Origin: Xenopus tropicalis
Lineage: Eukaryota > Chordata > Amphibia > Anura > Pipidae
Direction of reading: 5' to 3'
Assembly: GCF_000004195.4 (NCBI RefSeq)
Contig: NC_030683.2
Span: forward strand, 67,923,764 to 67,987,763
Length of the DNA stretch: 64,000 bases
How positions within the stretch are numbered: position 1 is the first letter of the stretch; each line of letters opens with the position of its first letter. A model generated the notes under the pieces. That model made no database searches. It was not told the origin of the DNA and saw only the letters and a program-made list of their open reading frames with translations. This document shows positions 10,691 to 22,717 of the stretch, piece after piece. The position numbers and the translations under genes were made by a program.

Positions 10691-12679
10691 CTGTGATAAT
10701 AAATTATGCCTAATTTTGAAAAATCTGTCAAATCTGTAAAATGTGGTTTGTTATATACCCTGTGTTTTTTTATATACAGTGATTGTACGGATTTTGGAAA
10801 AAATGAAGAATATAAAAAAAAGGTAAAAAATAAAGCTTGCAAAAAATAAAACTTAAAGGTAGCTGTATGAATAACACAGTTCAATAATTTCACACATAGC
10901 TAAATAACTCTTCCACCTGTGAGGTATTCACCAAAACTGGTAACAGGCTTTTCTCACTTGAATACAGCATTCTATAGTCTTTCTTGAAAACCTGCCTACC
11001 TCACCACCAGCAAAATTCCAAGCTTTCCTTACATTTAAAGTCTAGCAAAGTTGGGAGAGGTAAATCCTTTATTGAATGCACATATAAGGAGATGGGCTCC
11101 ATATGTTAGTTACATGAAGCTATTTATACAATCTTGAGTTACACAGCTTAGGTAATAAGCACATATCTTAAGCTTGCCATACACCGCCAGATCCAAACAT
11201 TTTAAAAGATAAGCTTGGTATTGCAAAAAACAAAAAACTATAAAGCTATTTCTCATAAAGTTATGATTGACAGCATCTTGAAAGATTCTGAATGAAACTA
11301 CCCTACTTTACCTCTTTAGCTGACCAATTTTAAGACTATAATCTGCACAGCATGTCTTCATGTGATCCATGATTTTAGACTTAACTGTGTTTAGCCCTTT
11401 TAAACCACATGTTTAAAATAAGTCCCATAACACTGCTTCTAGTGAAAGGTTGATTTTTTTAGTCATTTATTGGAAAGAAAACAAGAACGCTCCCTATACA
11501 TGAAAAATCTGGGGAATGTAGTTTCTCTTGATTCTAGATGTACCTTGGGCAGGGGTAGGTTGTGAGAGCAATAATATAGTTAGAGATATTATTTTTTTTT
11601 CAAGAGAGCCACTATACGACTACTATTTATACAGACAATATAATACTTTAATGGTAGACTTATGAAAAATAGTGTGATTTGCCTTTAAAATTGACCTGAA
11701 GGATCCTTTGAATCCACCCTTTATCCCCCTTACCCCGAGTGGAAGGTATAGAGCTTAGCAAGACCTTGGACTGCTTATAAAATTATCCCAAAAAGACATG
11801 GTTTTGCTCTTAACCGCATCTTAATGACCTCTCAGAAATATTCCCATATCTTGCTTCCCTTACAGTCTATATTACTCTGAAATCAATTATGAGGCAAAGC
11901 CTGATACCCTCACACTGTAATCAATATATCTTTGTATATTAGAATAGTATTTTAAAAACAAATTAATTTAAATGTGTTTTCAATTGCATTGCTTAATTTG
12001 GAATGCATGTATCTGCCTATCTGAGTGTAAACCTTCAAATGCTCCTAATCAATGCCTCCATTATTGCCAGTCGTAGCATAGGTCATTGCATTTGTGCAGG
12101 GTGTTTTAACTCTAATGTAACTTTCTCTTCACACATGCACAGTTTAATGAATATTACTTGTTTCTCTCTGTTATTAAATGCCTAATAGTTTATTCTATTG
12201 TTCAGAGGATGTCAGTTCATCTTGAACAAATTATAGCATCCCTGATGCCTCCTATAGAATCTATTTTTGTGCAAATAACAATTTTATTGATCACACATTA
12301 GTTCCAGATCAGACAAAAGCAGCCACTGGAACAATTATTAGTCAGAATTATGCTGCAGTTATCTGAACTGTTTAAACATTGTTATTGCTTGTGATCTTGA
12401 TACATGCTGCACTCCTGTAGGATTCTCCTTGCCAATTATTTTTTTTCCCTTTTGTACCAGTAATAGCTGTTGAGATTTTATAAAGCACTATAGATTCAAA
12501 CAAACACTGTGGTTCTACTCCTTTTAACATAATATAAAGGATTTACTATCTTTAATAATTTGTTTTACCTTTGTGCCACAAAATGAGGTATAAGGACAAT
12601 GGTAAACAGGGAGGTTTAGGTTGTCAAGACATACCACTCTAATCACCCCTCATTAATTTCTATGGTTTGCTTTAATTTA
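10691..12679. other. Unassigned AT-rich DNA
   Basis: No gene, inverted ends or tandem structure recognised in about 2 kb. The short frames are random-looking. Confidence 0.4.
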
Positions 12680-12735
12680 TAATCTATATCTATCTATCAA
12701 TCTATCTATCAATCATCTATCAATATATATATAAA
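12680..12735. repeat. TCTA/TCAA microsatellite
   Basis: Imperfect TATC/TCAA tetranucleotide run followed by a short (TA)n. Confidence 0.75.
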
Positions 12736-12835
12736 ACATTGAACCTTTTAAAAGAAGTCTAAAGTGTACAAAATTGTAAATTATATTATAGCAACAAATG
12801 GAAATCAAAGTACCTATTTAAGCCACCGGGACTAT

Positions 12836-13590
12836 GGGGCTGATTTATTAACATCCAAAATTAAATTTTTGAATAAAACTCACAAATTTGAATTAGGGTT
12901 TCCAAAACTCAAATGTTTGATATTTATTAAGTGCACAAAACTTGTGTGTAAAATTTCGACATCTAAAAGTTTGCTAGTTTATGCAGTGGTCAATGGTATT
13001 TGCCCTAGCAAAATGTAAGCATATTTTTTCAATTTTAGCAGAACATTGTAGTTAAGGACAAAATATTTACCTAGAATTTTTAAAATTCACATTTTCCCAT
13101 TCCATAGTACTGCAGAACTGCTTAGCAAGGAACTGAGGCAAAAAAATTTAAATTTACTTAATAGTTTTTCAAATCTGCCCTCTGTTGACCCCAAAATCAC
13201 ACATCTGCCATCTGACATTTGCTTTCATGCCATTCCATAGTATCTGACTACTACTCAGCAGGGCATTGTGGCAAAGGACAAAACATACACCTAGGGGGGT
13301 TCAAAGCTGGTTCTGGCATTCATTTACCTCATTTGCCTCCCATCTGGGCAATTAGATTGTGCCATTCATTTTGTATTTTGTAAGATTGTACAGCAATGCG
13401 TACCCTTGTGGCACTTTCTAAATAAAGGGGTGTTTGGGTTTAGTATGCCATGTGTTTACCCCCAAATGATATGCCTCCCATCTGACCAATGAGTTTGTGC
13501 CATTCTTAAGCATCAGAGGATTACTAAGTGGGGCATTGTGGAAAAGGACAAAACATGCAACTAGGGGTGTTCAGCAGTGTACTTTTAATT
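12836..13590. repeat. Half MITE followed by degenerate tandem repeat
   Basis: About 12836-13020 begins 'ggggctgatttattaac', a common MITE end in this window. From about 13020 a degenerate unit of roughly 220-270 bp repeats about three times, marked by 'acattgtagttaaggacaaaat' near 13043, 'gcattgtggcaaaggac' near 13264 and 'gcattgtggaaaaggac' near 13534. No coding content. Confidence 0.45.
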
Positions 13591-14314
13591 AATGGGTTAA
13601 AAAAAAAATATTTTGGCATCCAGGATGCTAGACACAAAAGTAAATCTATATACTATATACTATATACTATAAAAGCTAGAGCAGTGCACTGAAAATCTTC
13701 TTTTGTTTAAAGCAGTACCAAATCAGGGATATACATGGTAACTACCAATCCTCAGTAGTTGCTGGTACAAGACTAAACCCATAAGATATAGATGGATGTA
13801 CAGTATATCTGATATCACAAATGAGGTTAACAGTTTGGAGCCATGAATAGCCTATCAATGCTCACATTCTCAGTCAGTCCTATAATTGTGAAAAATAACA
13901 AGATTTAGCAGCTAGATACTTGTAGCTACCATATTAAATGGTAGAAAGATCAAACTATTTGCAATAATAGTGCTGCAGAAAGTACAAGTAAATGGCAATA
14001 ATAATAACAAATGGACAGGCACCAGGAGAACAAATATAAGCAATTTCCATTAATCTTTACATTAGGAGCCCTCTGTCTTACTTTTTCTCATTCTTATAAA
14101 TGCTTTCCATTATCTGTCACAGTTATACATGAAATGCTGATCTGTATCCATTGCATTAGTGTAGGAGAAATTCTTTGTACAATCAATAAACTAAAATGAA
14201 TATAGTGCAAATCTTTCTTCATATAAACCTAAATAAAATCAAATGTTGTTTAGTAAAGTAGCAATGGTTTGCCTTGACTAGAGAACTAAAACTTCAGACC
14301 ATACTATATGTATA
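13591..14314. other. Unassigned AT-rich DNA
   Basis: Contains a short TATACTATA repeat near 13645-13672. No gene or mobile element recognised. Confidence 0.4.
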
Positions 14315-14535
14315 TAGTGATGAGCAAATCTGTCCCGTTTCGCTGTGCCATAAAATTTGCGAAATGACAAGAAAATTCGAGAAACGGAGGAAAAGCCACA
14401 AACGCATGTATGTTTTTGTTGCCCGCGCTCATTTTAACACAACTGCATTCAATTTTGACGTGACCGTGCCCAATTTGACATGGTCACGCCCATTTTGACA
14501 TGGTCGCGCCCATTTTTGACGCGACCATGCTATTT
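14315..14535. repeat. MITE fragment (GTGATGAGCAAATCTGTCCCG)
   Basis: 'agtgatgagcaaatctgtcc' matches the left end of the element at 56612-56818. It is followed by GCGAAA-rich DNA and a short repeat 'tggtcgcgcccattttgac' (14461-14527, about three units). The right end is missing. Confidence 0.5.
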
Positions 14536-14834
14536 TAGATACACATTTTCACTTTTATCACAAGAAATTGCAGTGTTGCTGGTCTTTTTTTGTACTATTG
14601 GAACTTTTTCCTGAGCACCCGAGGTATGATATGTAGTGGTGTGCCACCCTTTGTGTATGTATATATATGTATATATATATCTGTCCATAAAGATGCCAGC
14701 ACTTCTCCATTTACTGGAGAAGTACAGGAGCCTGGGTGCAGGTCAAAGTAGATTAACTGATGCAGCAAGAAGAGGATCCGCACTCACAGGACTTATGAAG
14801 AAAAAACTGTGTTTTTTCTTCAAAAGTCCTGTGA

Positions 14835-14835
<1 letters not shown>

Positions 14836-14886
<51 letters not shown>
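14836..14886. repeat. (TA)n microsatellite
   Basis: About 25 uninterrupted TA dinucleotides inside the Penelope-type terminus. Confidence 0.97.
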
Positions 14887-14889
<3 letters not shown>

Positions 14890-14970
14890 ACAAGAAAGTG
14901 TCAGCACTCACAGGATTTAAATTATTTGAAAAAAGATAAATTTTATTACAAAATATGAAAAAGGAACATT

Positions 14971-15020
14971 ACAGACCTCAACGTTTCAGTCCCCCACAGG
15001 GACTTTCGTCAGGAGGCAGA
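14971..15020 (-). ncRNA. Hammerhead ribozyme motif, Penelope type (copy A)
   Basis: On the minus strand the core CUGACGA (15006-15012) is followed by a stem II (AGUCCC with GGGACU around a short loop), then GAAAC (14983-14987) and GUU. CCUC before the core pairs with GAGG after it as stem I. Stem III is minimal (C-G). Penelope-like elements are known to carry minimal type I hammerheads with very short stem III in their pseudo-LTRs, and the surrounding sequence fits that. Self-cleavage is not shown by sequence alone. Confidence 0.65.
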
Positions 15021-15041
15021 AAAAAGACAGTACTGTCTTTT

Positions 15042-15088
15042 CTCTGCCTCCTGACGAAAGTCCCTGTGGGGGCCTGAAATATTGAGGC
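15042..15088 (+). ncRNA. Hammerhead ribozyme motif, Penelope type (copy B, inverted)
   Basis: An inverted copy of the 14971-15020 motif on the plus strand: CUGACGA at 15051-15057, stem II AGUCCC...GGGGCCU with one mismatch, then GAAAU AUU and GAGG. The minimal stem III pair reads U-A instead of C-G, so both sides changed together. The two copies are separated by a 20-bp palindrome (about 15022-15041), making one palindrome of about 115 bp. Confidence 0.55.
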
Positions 15089-15323
15089 TGGGAATAGAAG
15101 GCTGGAAGGATAGAGCAGTACCAAGCAAAACTAAACAGAAGTGCAAGGAGAACATTTTGATGCAAGCGCCTTTAATGAAAGTCATTTTAAGCACAACTGA
15201 CTGGGGACCGCAGTTGCACTTGCAGAAGTAATGAGCCCTCTAAAGTTTGCTATAACAGTGAACATTAGTTAGTGTAATTCATGGGATACTTATCCCCTAC
15301 CTTTGCTAAAGTGAATCCTCCAT

Positions 15324-15640
15324 ATAAAGGAGAAGCAAAGTCATTTTGGCATTTTACTGCCAATAGATTAGCCACATTAGTGCCACATAGAACACTATAT
15401 TTATTATGCAGAAAGCTTTACCATACCTGAGTAAAGAGCCATAGAAGCTCCCTCCATTTGTTTAAGATTGCAGCTGTCTAAGCTTGGTCTTGGTAGCTTC
15501 CTGCTGCAGCTTTAGCCATTGGAAGCTCAGATCACACATTCTTAAGGGAGGGGGGTGTGCATTCTTATGAATTCTTAAGGGAGGGGGGCGCAGGAGAAGG
15601 GAGAGAGGAGAGAACTTTCCCAGCAAATCCAAAGAGCACA
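15324..15640. repeat. T2-like MITE fragment
   Basis: Starts 'ataaaggagaagcaaagtc' (compare TTAAAGGAGAAGGAAAG at 29691). It contains two copies of 'attcttaagggaggggggt', a signature also seen in the T2-like copies at 29695-30135 and 61845-62868. The right end was not found. Confidence 0.5.
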
Positions 15641-16082
15641 AGCTATTGGTATCCTCCTATTTTATCAATTACAGAACCAGGAAATTCCTATAATATGAGA
15701 ACATCCCACAAGTCATATATAAACTTTTATTGAAGTTGCTGCAAGGAAGGGGAATGTTAACTATTGCACATCCCTACAAGAAATAAAACAATGCAGAGCA
15801 GATTTTATAGTACAGATTTTCTAGTATATTTATGTAAGTTATAAGCGATCCGCAACTCTGATTTTAAAGGCCATTCCTAGGACATACAATGACTCCAGCA
15901 GGTCCAAGTAACAAATTAGTTCATTAACTTACCAGATAGGAGCTATATATCACAGTCTATTCATTTTACTCAAGGGGCTAATTATCATGTATTTAAGAAA
16001 GTATCCTTTGAGTCTTCAGTCATTAAAAACTCTAGAGATTATTGATCAATACTTCATGGAAAATACCATATTCTTACACTAA
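15641..16082. other. Unassigned DNA
   Basis: No gene or repeat recognised between the T2-like fragment and the foldback MITE. Confidence 0.4.
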
Positions 16083-16615
16083 GGGGCACATATACTAAGA
16101 CACGAATCTGAACAGAATTGGAAAAATTCAGATTTGAAAACGAACATTTTGCGACTTTTTCGTATTTTTTTGCGATTTTTTTGGCGTCTTTACGACTTTT
16201 CGGAAATTTTCGCGACTTTTTCATTACCAATACGATTTGCGCGAAAAAACGTGAGTTTTTTGTAGCCATTCCGAAAGTTGTGCAAAATCTGGCGATTTTT
16301 TCGTAGCGTTAAAACTTGCGCGAAAAGTTGCGCCTTTTTCGTAGCATTAAAACTTAAAAGGTGCGATGTTTCGCGCAAGTTTTAACGCTACAAAAAAAAA
16401 TCGCAACTTTTTGCGCAAGTTTTAACGCTACGAAAAATCGCCAGATTTTGCGCAACTTTCGGAATGGCTACAAAAAACTTGCGGTTTTTCACGCAAATTG
16501 TATTAGTAACGAAAAAGTCGCGACAATTTTCCGAAAAAATCGCAAAATACCGATCATTACGAAAAAAACGCAATCGGACGCATTCGGCCCGTTCGTGGGT
16601 TAGTAAATGTGCCCC
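16083..16615. mobile_element. Foldback MITE, family A (copy 1)
   Basis: A near-complete palindrome of 533 bp with ends GGGGCACATATACTAA and its inverse TTAGTAAATGTGCCCC, flanked by the 3-bp duplication TAA (16080-16082 and 16616-16618). The arms are built of GCGAAA/TTTCGC and AACGCTACGAAAA words that repeat inside each arm, so many alternative stems are possible. A 3-bp TAA target is typical of PIF/Harbinger-type transposons. Related copies: 28048-28525, 47701-48127, 62262-62653. No coding capacity. Confidence 0.85.
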
Positions 16616-16618
16616 TAA

Positions 16619-18040
16619 GTATTTGTAAGCATATTAGAAATGTACCTGGTGATCCCAATGTCTGCATGGACAATTTTAACCAGCAGCATAACTTGACGGT
16701 CTTGAGCCCCCCTTCAAAATATTCAGAGGGGCCCGGTGCACATGATGCTCACTCGGAACTCTCCACATGCATTCCCCGCCCACCATTCCCTGGCTGCAGG
16801 TAGGAGAACAACTGGGGAGGGGAGATTTTACTGGATAATTACCACATTTAGCCATGTGCAAATTTCTTGTCACAAAAATGTCGCAGAGACAAAAAAGTCG
16901 CCAAGACTAGGGAGCAATTATGCTGCTTTCCTTGTCTAAAACATATACAAGTGATGCTTTTGTTAGTAAAGCCCAGGACCACTCCAGTAATGAGGCAAGT
17001 TGAAAAATTCCGCAACTGAGTTTTTTTTAGCTGGAAATTTGTTTCTTCTCTCTCTTTGCACTAGAGCTGTGGCCCTCTCCTACCCTGTCAGAGTGCAGAA
17101 AAGGTGGAGGCATAGGGAAGGCTACCTCAGGGAGATGTCAGGGGCAGAATCTAAATATTTGTGTACTGATATTAATGAACAGCACTTGAGAAAGTGATAA
17201 GGTGTAACACCCTGTGCACCCTCATTGTAAGATAATTAGATTATACCCCCTGAACATGCAAATAGTTGGAATATGGGTTTTGCATGAATGCAATTTAGGA
17301 AAAAACATCCTTATTGCCTCAATAGAGTAAATTATTACACCAAATGTTTGTTTTGTGCAAATAATGAATTCAAATGAATTTAAATTAATGCATTTTCACA
17401 TACCTCTCTGGCTCACAAAATGTTCTGATTTATTAGATCAATGAATACTGAGAGGCACAAGTCAAGCACATTTGGTCTAGGTCCACTGCTCTAGGTCACT
17501 AATCCCTTCAGGCATTGGGGGTCATAAAGCTGGGGAGAGGTCAAATGGGCTGTAAACTTGGGTAAAATGAAAAAATCCAAAGGGCTAGCTTAATTGTCAA
17601 TTAAGAATGCACTTATACTATTACCTTTCAAAATATCAAAGGACCTCCAACCTTCCAATTTGACAATTAAAATAAGGGGTTGTTCATCTTTAAATTAACT
17701 TTTAGTATGACATCCACATTGATATTCTGAGACAATTTGCAATTGTTATACATTTTTCTGGTATTATTTTTTTAGTTATTTAGTTTTTTGTTCAGCAGCT
17801 CTCCACTTTGGAATTTCACCTGCTATCTGGTTGCTAGGGTCTTGTTTACCTTAGCAACCAGCTACTGGGTTGAATGAGAGATTGGAATATCAATTAAATG
17901 AGGGTTAATAAAAACAAAAACTACCAATAATAAAATGGTAGTCAGTGACCCTCATTTGAAAGCTGAAAAGATGTTCAGCCAGAGCACTGAGTGATCATGG
18001 GTAGATGGTCATAGAGTGTCCTTCAGCTGTAGAGCAGTAG
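16619..18040. other. Mostly unassigned; T2-like fragment at about 17670-17890
   Basis: At 17670-17890 'ttcagcagctctccactttgg' and the stem 'ctggttgctagggt' match the T2-like MITE at 5059-5408. Elsewhere no gene or repeat is seen. Confidence 0.45.
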
Positions 18041-18045
18041 CAAAC

Positions 18046-18710
18046 TGTCACGATCTCCCTGAGGAGACGCCATGGAGTACCAGGAAGGTGGGAGCCTAAA
18101 GACTGGGTAACCCGGAGTGTAACCATAGATCACAGAACTGGTGTCAGAGGCCATGATGATAGTGAAGAACTTTAATAACTAGTGACGTAACAGTGCACAC
18201 AATGGATATACACACTGAATATAGAACGTCAGGCAGAGGCAGAATCCAAAACAGGCAAAATGTCAGGGCAAGCAGTAATCAAGCGAAGTCGAGGACAGGC
18301 CAAGGTCAGAACCGGGAAATCAAGGCAGAACTAGGAAGGGCACCAGAGAACAGGAACAGGACACTGAAAACTGGAGCTTGGAACCAGCAAGATAACAAGA
18401 ATAGACACAGGAACAGGGAACACAGGAACAGGGAACACAGGAACAGGGAACACAGCAGCAGGGTCATAGGAAACACTTAATGACCAAGCAAGGGGCAATG
18501 GTCAGGGAAAGGCTTATAAAGGGTGAAGATTAAAGGATGGGAAACACATTAGGATAATGAGGTGGGCGGAGGAAAAGGAGCAGACAGAGAAGTAGAAGAC
18601 AGAAAATAGAAGAATCAAAGTCAGCCCAAAATGCCTCCAGTGGCTCAGGAGGCAAACACATGCCGCCAGGAATACCCCAAGTGGTGTTCGAATCCTCACT
18701 GATCCTGACA
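18046..18710. mobile_element. Solo LTR (TG...CA, 5-bp duplication)
   Basis: Begins TGTCACGATC, ends GATCCTGACA, and is flanked by the perfect 5-bp duplication CAAAC (18041-18045 and 18711-18715). The TG...CA ends, 665-bp length and 5-bp duplication fit an LTR retrotransposon reduced to one LTR by recombination. Internal features are a 15-bp tandem repeat (AACAGGGAACACAGG, about 18413-18455) and TTATAAAGGG at about 18511, which could be a TATA element if the LTR reads on the plus strand. The family cannot be named. A TIR transposon with 10-bp ends is the alternative. Confidence 0.72.
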
Positions 18711-18715
18711 CAAAC

Positions 18716-19985
18716 ACAGTGGAAATGGATGATGGAAATGGGGATCTTCCCCCTGGTCATCACAGTCATCTGTTAGAATTAAAATAAATACCAAAGATAC
18801 CAGTTTTGTTAAGATTATATAAAAAGGGGTTGAAAAACAGAGCTGAAGCGCTTACTGGAGCAAAAGATGACAACAAAAATATATTTTAATGTAAGTATAT
18901 CCTCAAGGTGCTTGTGTTCATTTAAAACAAGAGTACAAAATGCTGGATGACCTTAGTTATTTCAACTCTGGTACAGTATAAGTTATATTTAATAAATTGC
19001 AGCTTAGATTGCCATATAACATATTGTCTGGTAATATCAATGGTTAAAAACTAAATAACTATAGGCCTTTTAAACAGTTGGTTGGTCTTAATGTATTAAT
19101 ATTAGTATGTTTATACAATAGAACAAGGTTTCTATTGTTAATTGTCCCGATTTACTCTATTCTATTTCAGTTTCACAAGCAGAATAAGACACAATAGTGG
19201 TGATGGCAATAAGTAATGTGCAGAGCTTCAGGTTTATGTCTATACAATCTGACATCAAATAATAAAGGTCATTGCAATGCCTTGGAGGGAGGAGAGAAAT
19301 GAATGGGTCAGAGGGAGAGAAATCAGCGAGGGGAATGAGGGTCAATACAAGCAGATATGATCAGAGGTGACAGAGAGACCTAGCTCAGCTCATTATTAAG
19401 TAATTTCTGTTTCAATTTCTGTTTCAGTAGCATTGAATAAGTGAAGAGACATCCAATGCACATTCAGAATTAGAAGGACAGAGGGATTTATTAAAAAAGA
19501 GAGGAAAAAATTAAAGTAAGAGAAAGCAGAAAGAAAATATACTGTATTTATAACTTCCATTGGCAAAAATGTTGTTCATATATACACAACTGGTAACTGA
19601 ATGTTTTAGTCAATCTTCTTAAATTAGCCCCACTATAAAAAGTCTTGGGTCTTTAACTTTGGAAAAAAAATACATACTCTTCTAGATTTCATTATCCATA
19701 TATAAAAACATACATATACTGTGTGTACTCTTCTGTACTTCCTGTGCCATTCCCCACATCCAAATCCACAATTTTGCTCTAAGTACTTAAAGAGCCTTAT
19801 TCCCACACTGTAAAAGAAACATACAGAAATTCAACTTGCTACCACTGGTAAAATGCTGTCTAAAGCAATTCCAATTTTTAAAAATTATTTTCTTTTTCTC
19901 TGTTATAATGAAATAGTACCCAACTAAGATTTAATTAATCTATATTGAAGGCAAAACAATCCTATTGGATTTATTTAATGTTTAT
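18716..19985. other. Unassigned AT-rich DNA
   Basis: No gene, repeat unit or inverted ends seen. Confidence 0.4.
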
Positions 19986-19989
19986 TTTT

Positions 19990-20087
19990 AGTAGACTTAA
20001 GGTATAGAGATCCAAATCATGGAAAGACCCCTTATCCAGAGAACCATAGGTCCCGAGCATTCCAGATAACAGGTCCAATACCTGTAC
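19990..20087. repeat. Dispersed repeat (inverted relative to 23936)
   Basis: 'gtagacttaaggtat', 'gatccaaat', 'ccccttatccaga' and 'acaggtccaatacctgt' match, in opposite orientation, the repeat at 23936-24237. About 98 bp of it are recognisable. Confidence 0.6.
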
Positions 20088-21088
20088 ATATGTGGTTTCT
20101 GATTTGTTTATTTGAGCTGTGTCTTCAGTGTCTTTCTATTAATGAAGAATCTTATGATACAGTATATGTTAAAATAGCACCTTATTGCATGATTTGTTTT
20201 ATATTTTCACAGAGCTTCAGGCTTCTCTGGTTTGGTAATTGTTCTACCCAGTATATTACTCTAAGTGTAATTTCAATGAAATACACATAAAATTAATTTT
20301 ATACAAATATGTCAGACAGAGTCATGTTTTTTTTCTCCCATGAGAAACATTTCCAGCTGCCAGCAGTGTAATGAGCTGGTTAGTGCTTCATTTTTACAGA
20401 CGAATAACAAGTATTAAACTTGCTTTTTTGATAATTGTGTACACAATCAATGCTATGTGCTCAGACTAAGGGGCTATTAATTATGCTGTGTAAAACAAAT
20501 TCACTAAAAAAACAGTAAAAAGCTGTGTAAAATGTATGGTGAAATTCGCCGTCCGAACACCAGATTTGACGCCATTATTTTACCTAATTTCCGGCAGAAG
20601 AAAAAAACATAAAAAATTATGCAGTTTTTGTATGTGGCGAAGTCTTGCAATGTGTGGCTAATTTTTAGGCGTCAAATGTGTGATGTCATGCATCAGACAC
20701 AATGCATACATAGACGCATGCACAGGCTGCGTGCGAAGAAGATGAACAGAAGGACCTGCCCCTAGACTCATGTACACAGGAGAAAACATCACTGGAGGAT
20801 GCAACAGAGCCTTACACATAACTACAGCTACCAGTAATGTTAGGTAAAATAGCCATGCTGCAAATCAACCACACCACTACTAACCGATTTAAACATTGGC
20901 AAACTATTGTATTATGGCTAGTTCAGCTCCATAATTAGAGTTAAAGTGAACATCCTAGTACTTTGCTAACATATGCAGGCAAAACTGTATTCATTAAGGG
21001 TAGGCCATAAGAGACATGCAGGCATCATCCTTCTGCCACCTACCCACCCCTTTTAACTACCTAATAACTATCAAAACTAGCAAAACTG
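20088..21088. other. Mostly unassigned; MITE-like end at 20468-20660
   Basis: 'aaggggctattaattatgctgtgtaaaa' resembles the end of the MITE at 24032-24218. No matching right end was found. The rest is unassigned. Confidence 0.4.
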
Positions 21089-22715
21089 TTTGTAAATATG
21101 CTAAATGACAACTTTTTATTTCAAGAACCTACTAGGAATGACTTTATTTTGGACCTGGTGATATCTAATAACACTGAACTAATCTCTAACATTTGTGTGG
21201 GTGAGCATTTGGGGAACAGTGATCACAACATGGTCTCTTTTGAGAGACAGCTCTATAAGGGATTAACTAAATGCTTGATTTTAGACATGCAGCCTTTGCC
21301 AGTATAAGGGGATCTCTGAAATATGTCAACTGGGAAAGGCTTTTCATAGGGTTAGACACAGAAGGAAAATGGAACATCTTTAAAACATTGCTTTGCAAGT
21401 ATACACAACAGTATATTCCCCTTGTAAGCAAGGAGAGGCATTGCAAAGCAAAACCCTTATGGCTGAATAAAAGTGTTAGTGTCGAGGTTGGTAAGAAAAA
21501 ATGTGCTTTTAAAGCATTCAAGTTAGCTGGGACAGCAAAAACTTTCATCAGGTACAAGGAAGCAAATAAAGCATGCAAAAAAGCTATCAGGCAAGCTAAA
21601 ATAGAGATGGAAAGGGATATTGCAGCTAGGAGTAAAAAGAATCCAAAATTATTTTTTAATTATGTAAATAGTAAAAAAAATGAAGCAAGAAGGGGTGGGA
21701 ACCTTATTATCATGGGGGGGTAAGTTGGTTGATGAGAACGGGGAAAAAGCAGAAATTTTGAACTCTTATTTTTCATCTGTCTATACATCTGAGGAGCCAG
21801 CTAATGAAGGCTTCCCTTTTAATATGCCCAGTTCTAATAATTTAGCTACTGATGCATGGGTCACTCAGCAGGAAATTCAAAAGAGACTTGAACATGTAAA
21901 GGTAAACAAAGGTCCAGGACCGGATGGAATTCATCCTAGGGTATTAAATGAGCTGAGTCCTGTGATTGCCAAGCCTCTTCACATAATATTTCAGGATTCG
22001 GTGAGGTCTGGCATGGTGCCGAGAGACTGGCGAATTGCTAATGTGGCGCCGTTATTTAAAAAGGGATTCCATTCTCAGCCTGAAAACTATAGGCCTGTTA
22101 GTCTGACGTCAGTAGTAGGAAAGGTTTTGGAAGGGGTAATAAGGGATAGGGTACTTGAATACATTGCAGTTCACAATAATATAAGTTTGTGCCAGCATGG
22201 TTTTATGCGTAACAGATCTTGCCAGACTAAATTAGTCGCCTTTTATGAGGAGGTGAGCAGAAACCTTGATGCTGGAATGGCAGTTGATGTCATCTACTTG
22301 GACTTTGCTAAAGCGTTTGATACAGTACCTCACAGAAGGTTAATGATCAAATTGAGGAATATTGGCCTAGAACATAATATTTGTAATTGGATAGAGAACT
22401 GGCTGAAGGATAGATTACAAAGAGTGGTGGTAAATGGAACATTTTCTAATTGGACCAGTGTGGTTAGTGGAGTACCGCAGGGGTCAGTCCTTGGTCCTTT
22501 GCTTTTTAACTTGTTTATTAATGACCTGGAGGTGGGCATAGAGAGTACTGTATCTATTTTTGCTGATGACACTAAATTGTGCAAAACTATAAGTTCCATG
22601 CAGGATGCTGCCACTTTGCAGAGCGATTTGAGAAAATTGGAAAACTGGGCAGCAAACTGGAAAATGAGGTTCAATGTTGACAAGTGCAAAGTTATGCACT
22701 TTGGTAGAAATAATA
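21089..22715 (+). mobile_element. CR1-clade LINE copy 3, truncated at both ends
   Basis: Homology to copy 1 starts at the equivalent of 1500 and ends abruptly near the equivalent of 3150, where a TA-flanked element follows. The frame is broken at about 21275 (shift), and at an eight-A run near 21673-21680 where copy 1 has seven A. The frame 21680-22768 keeps NYRPVSLTS, DVIYLDFAKAFDTVPH, SGVPQGSVLGPLLFN and the catalytic FADD, but its last residues come from the adjoining element, not from the LINE. The thumb and C-terminal part are missing. Non-functional. Confidence 0.9.
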
Positions 22716-22717
22716 TA

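Larger units (their letters stand above)
14620..15090 (-). mobile_element. Penelope-type terminal fragments (pLTR remains)
   Basis: Contains 'gtcagcactcacaggattt', a (TA)n run, an 'aataaaattt' polyadenylation-like motif in minus orientation, and the hammerhead-like blocks at 14971-15088. This combination matches the pseudo-LTRs of Penelope-like elements elsewhere in the window (44207-44340, 46860-46960). No coding region is left. 14784-14836 is a hairpin with AAGTCCTGTGAGT arms. Confidence 0.6.

Noticed and set aside
18193..18480. 95-codon Asn/Arg-rich frame
   Set aside because: Lies in the solo LTR and ends in its 15-bp tandem repeat (HRNREHRNREH); not a gene.
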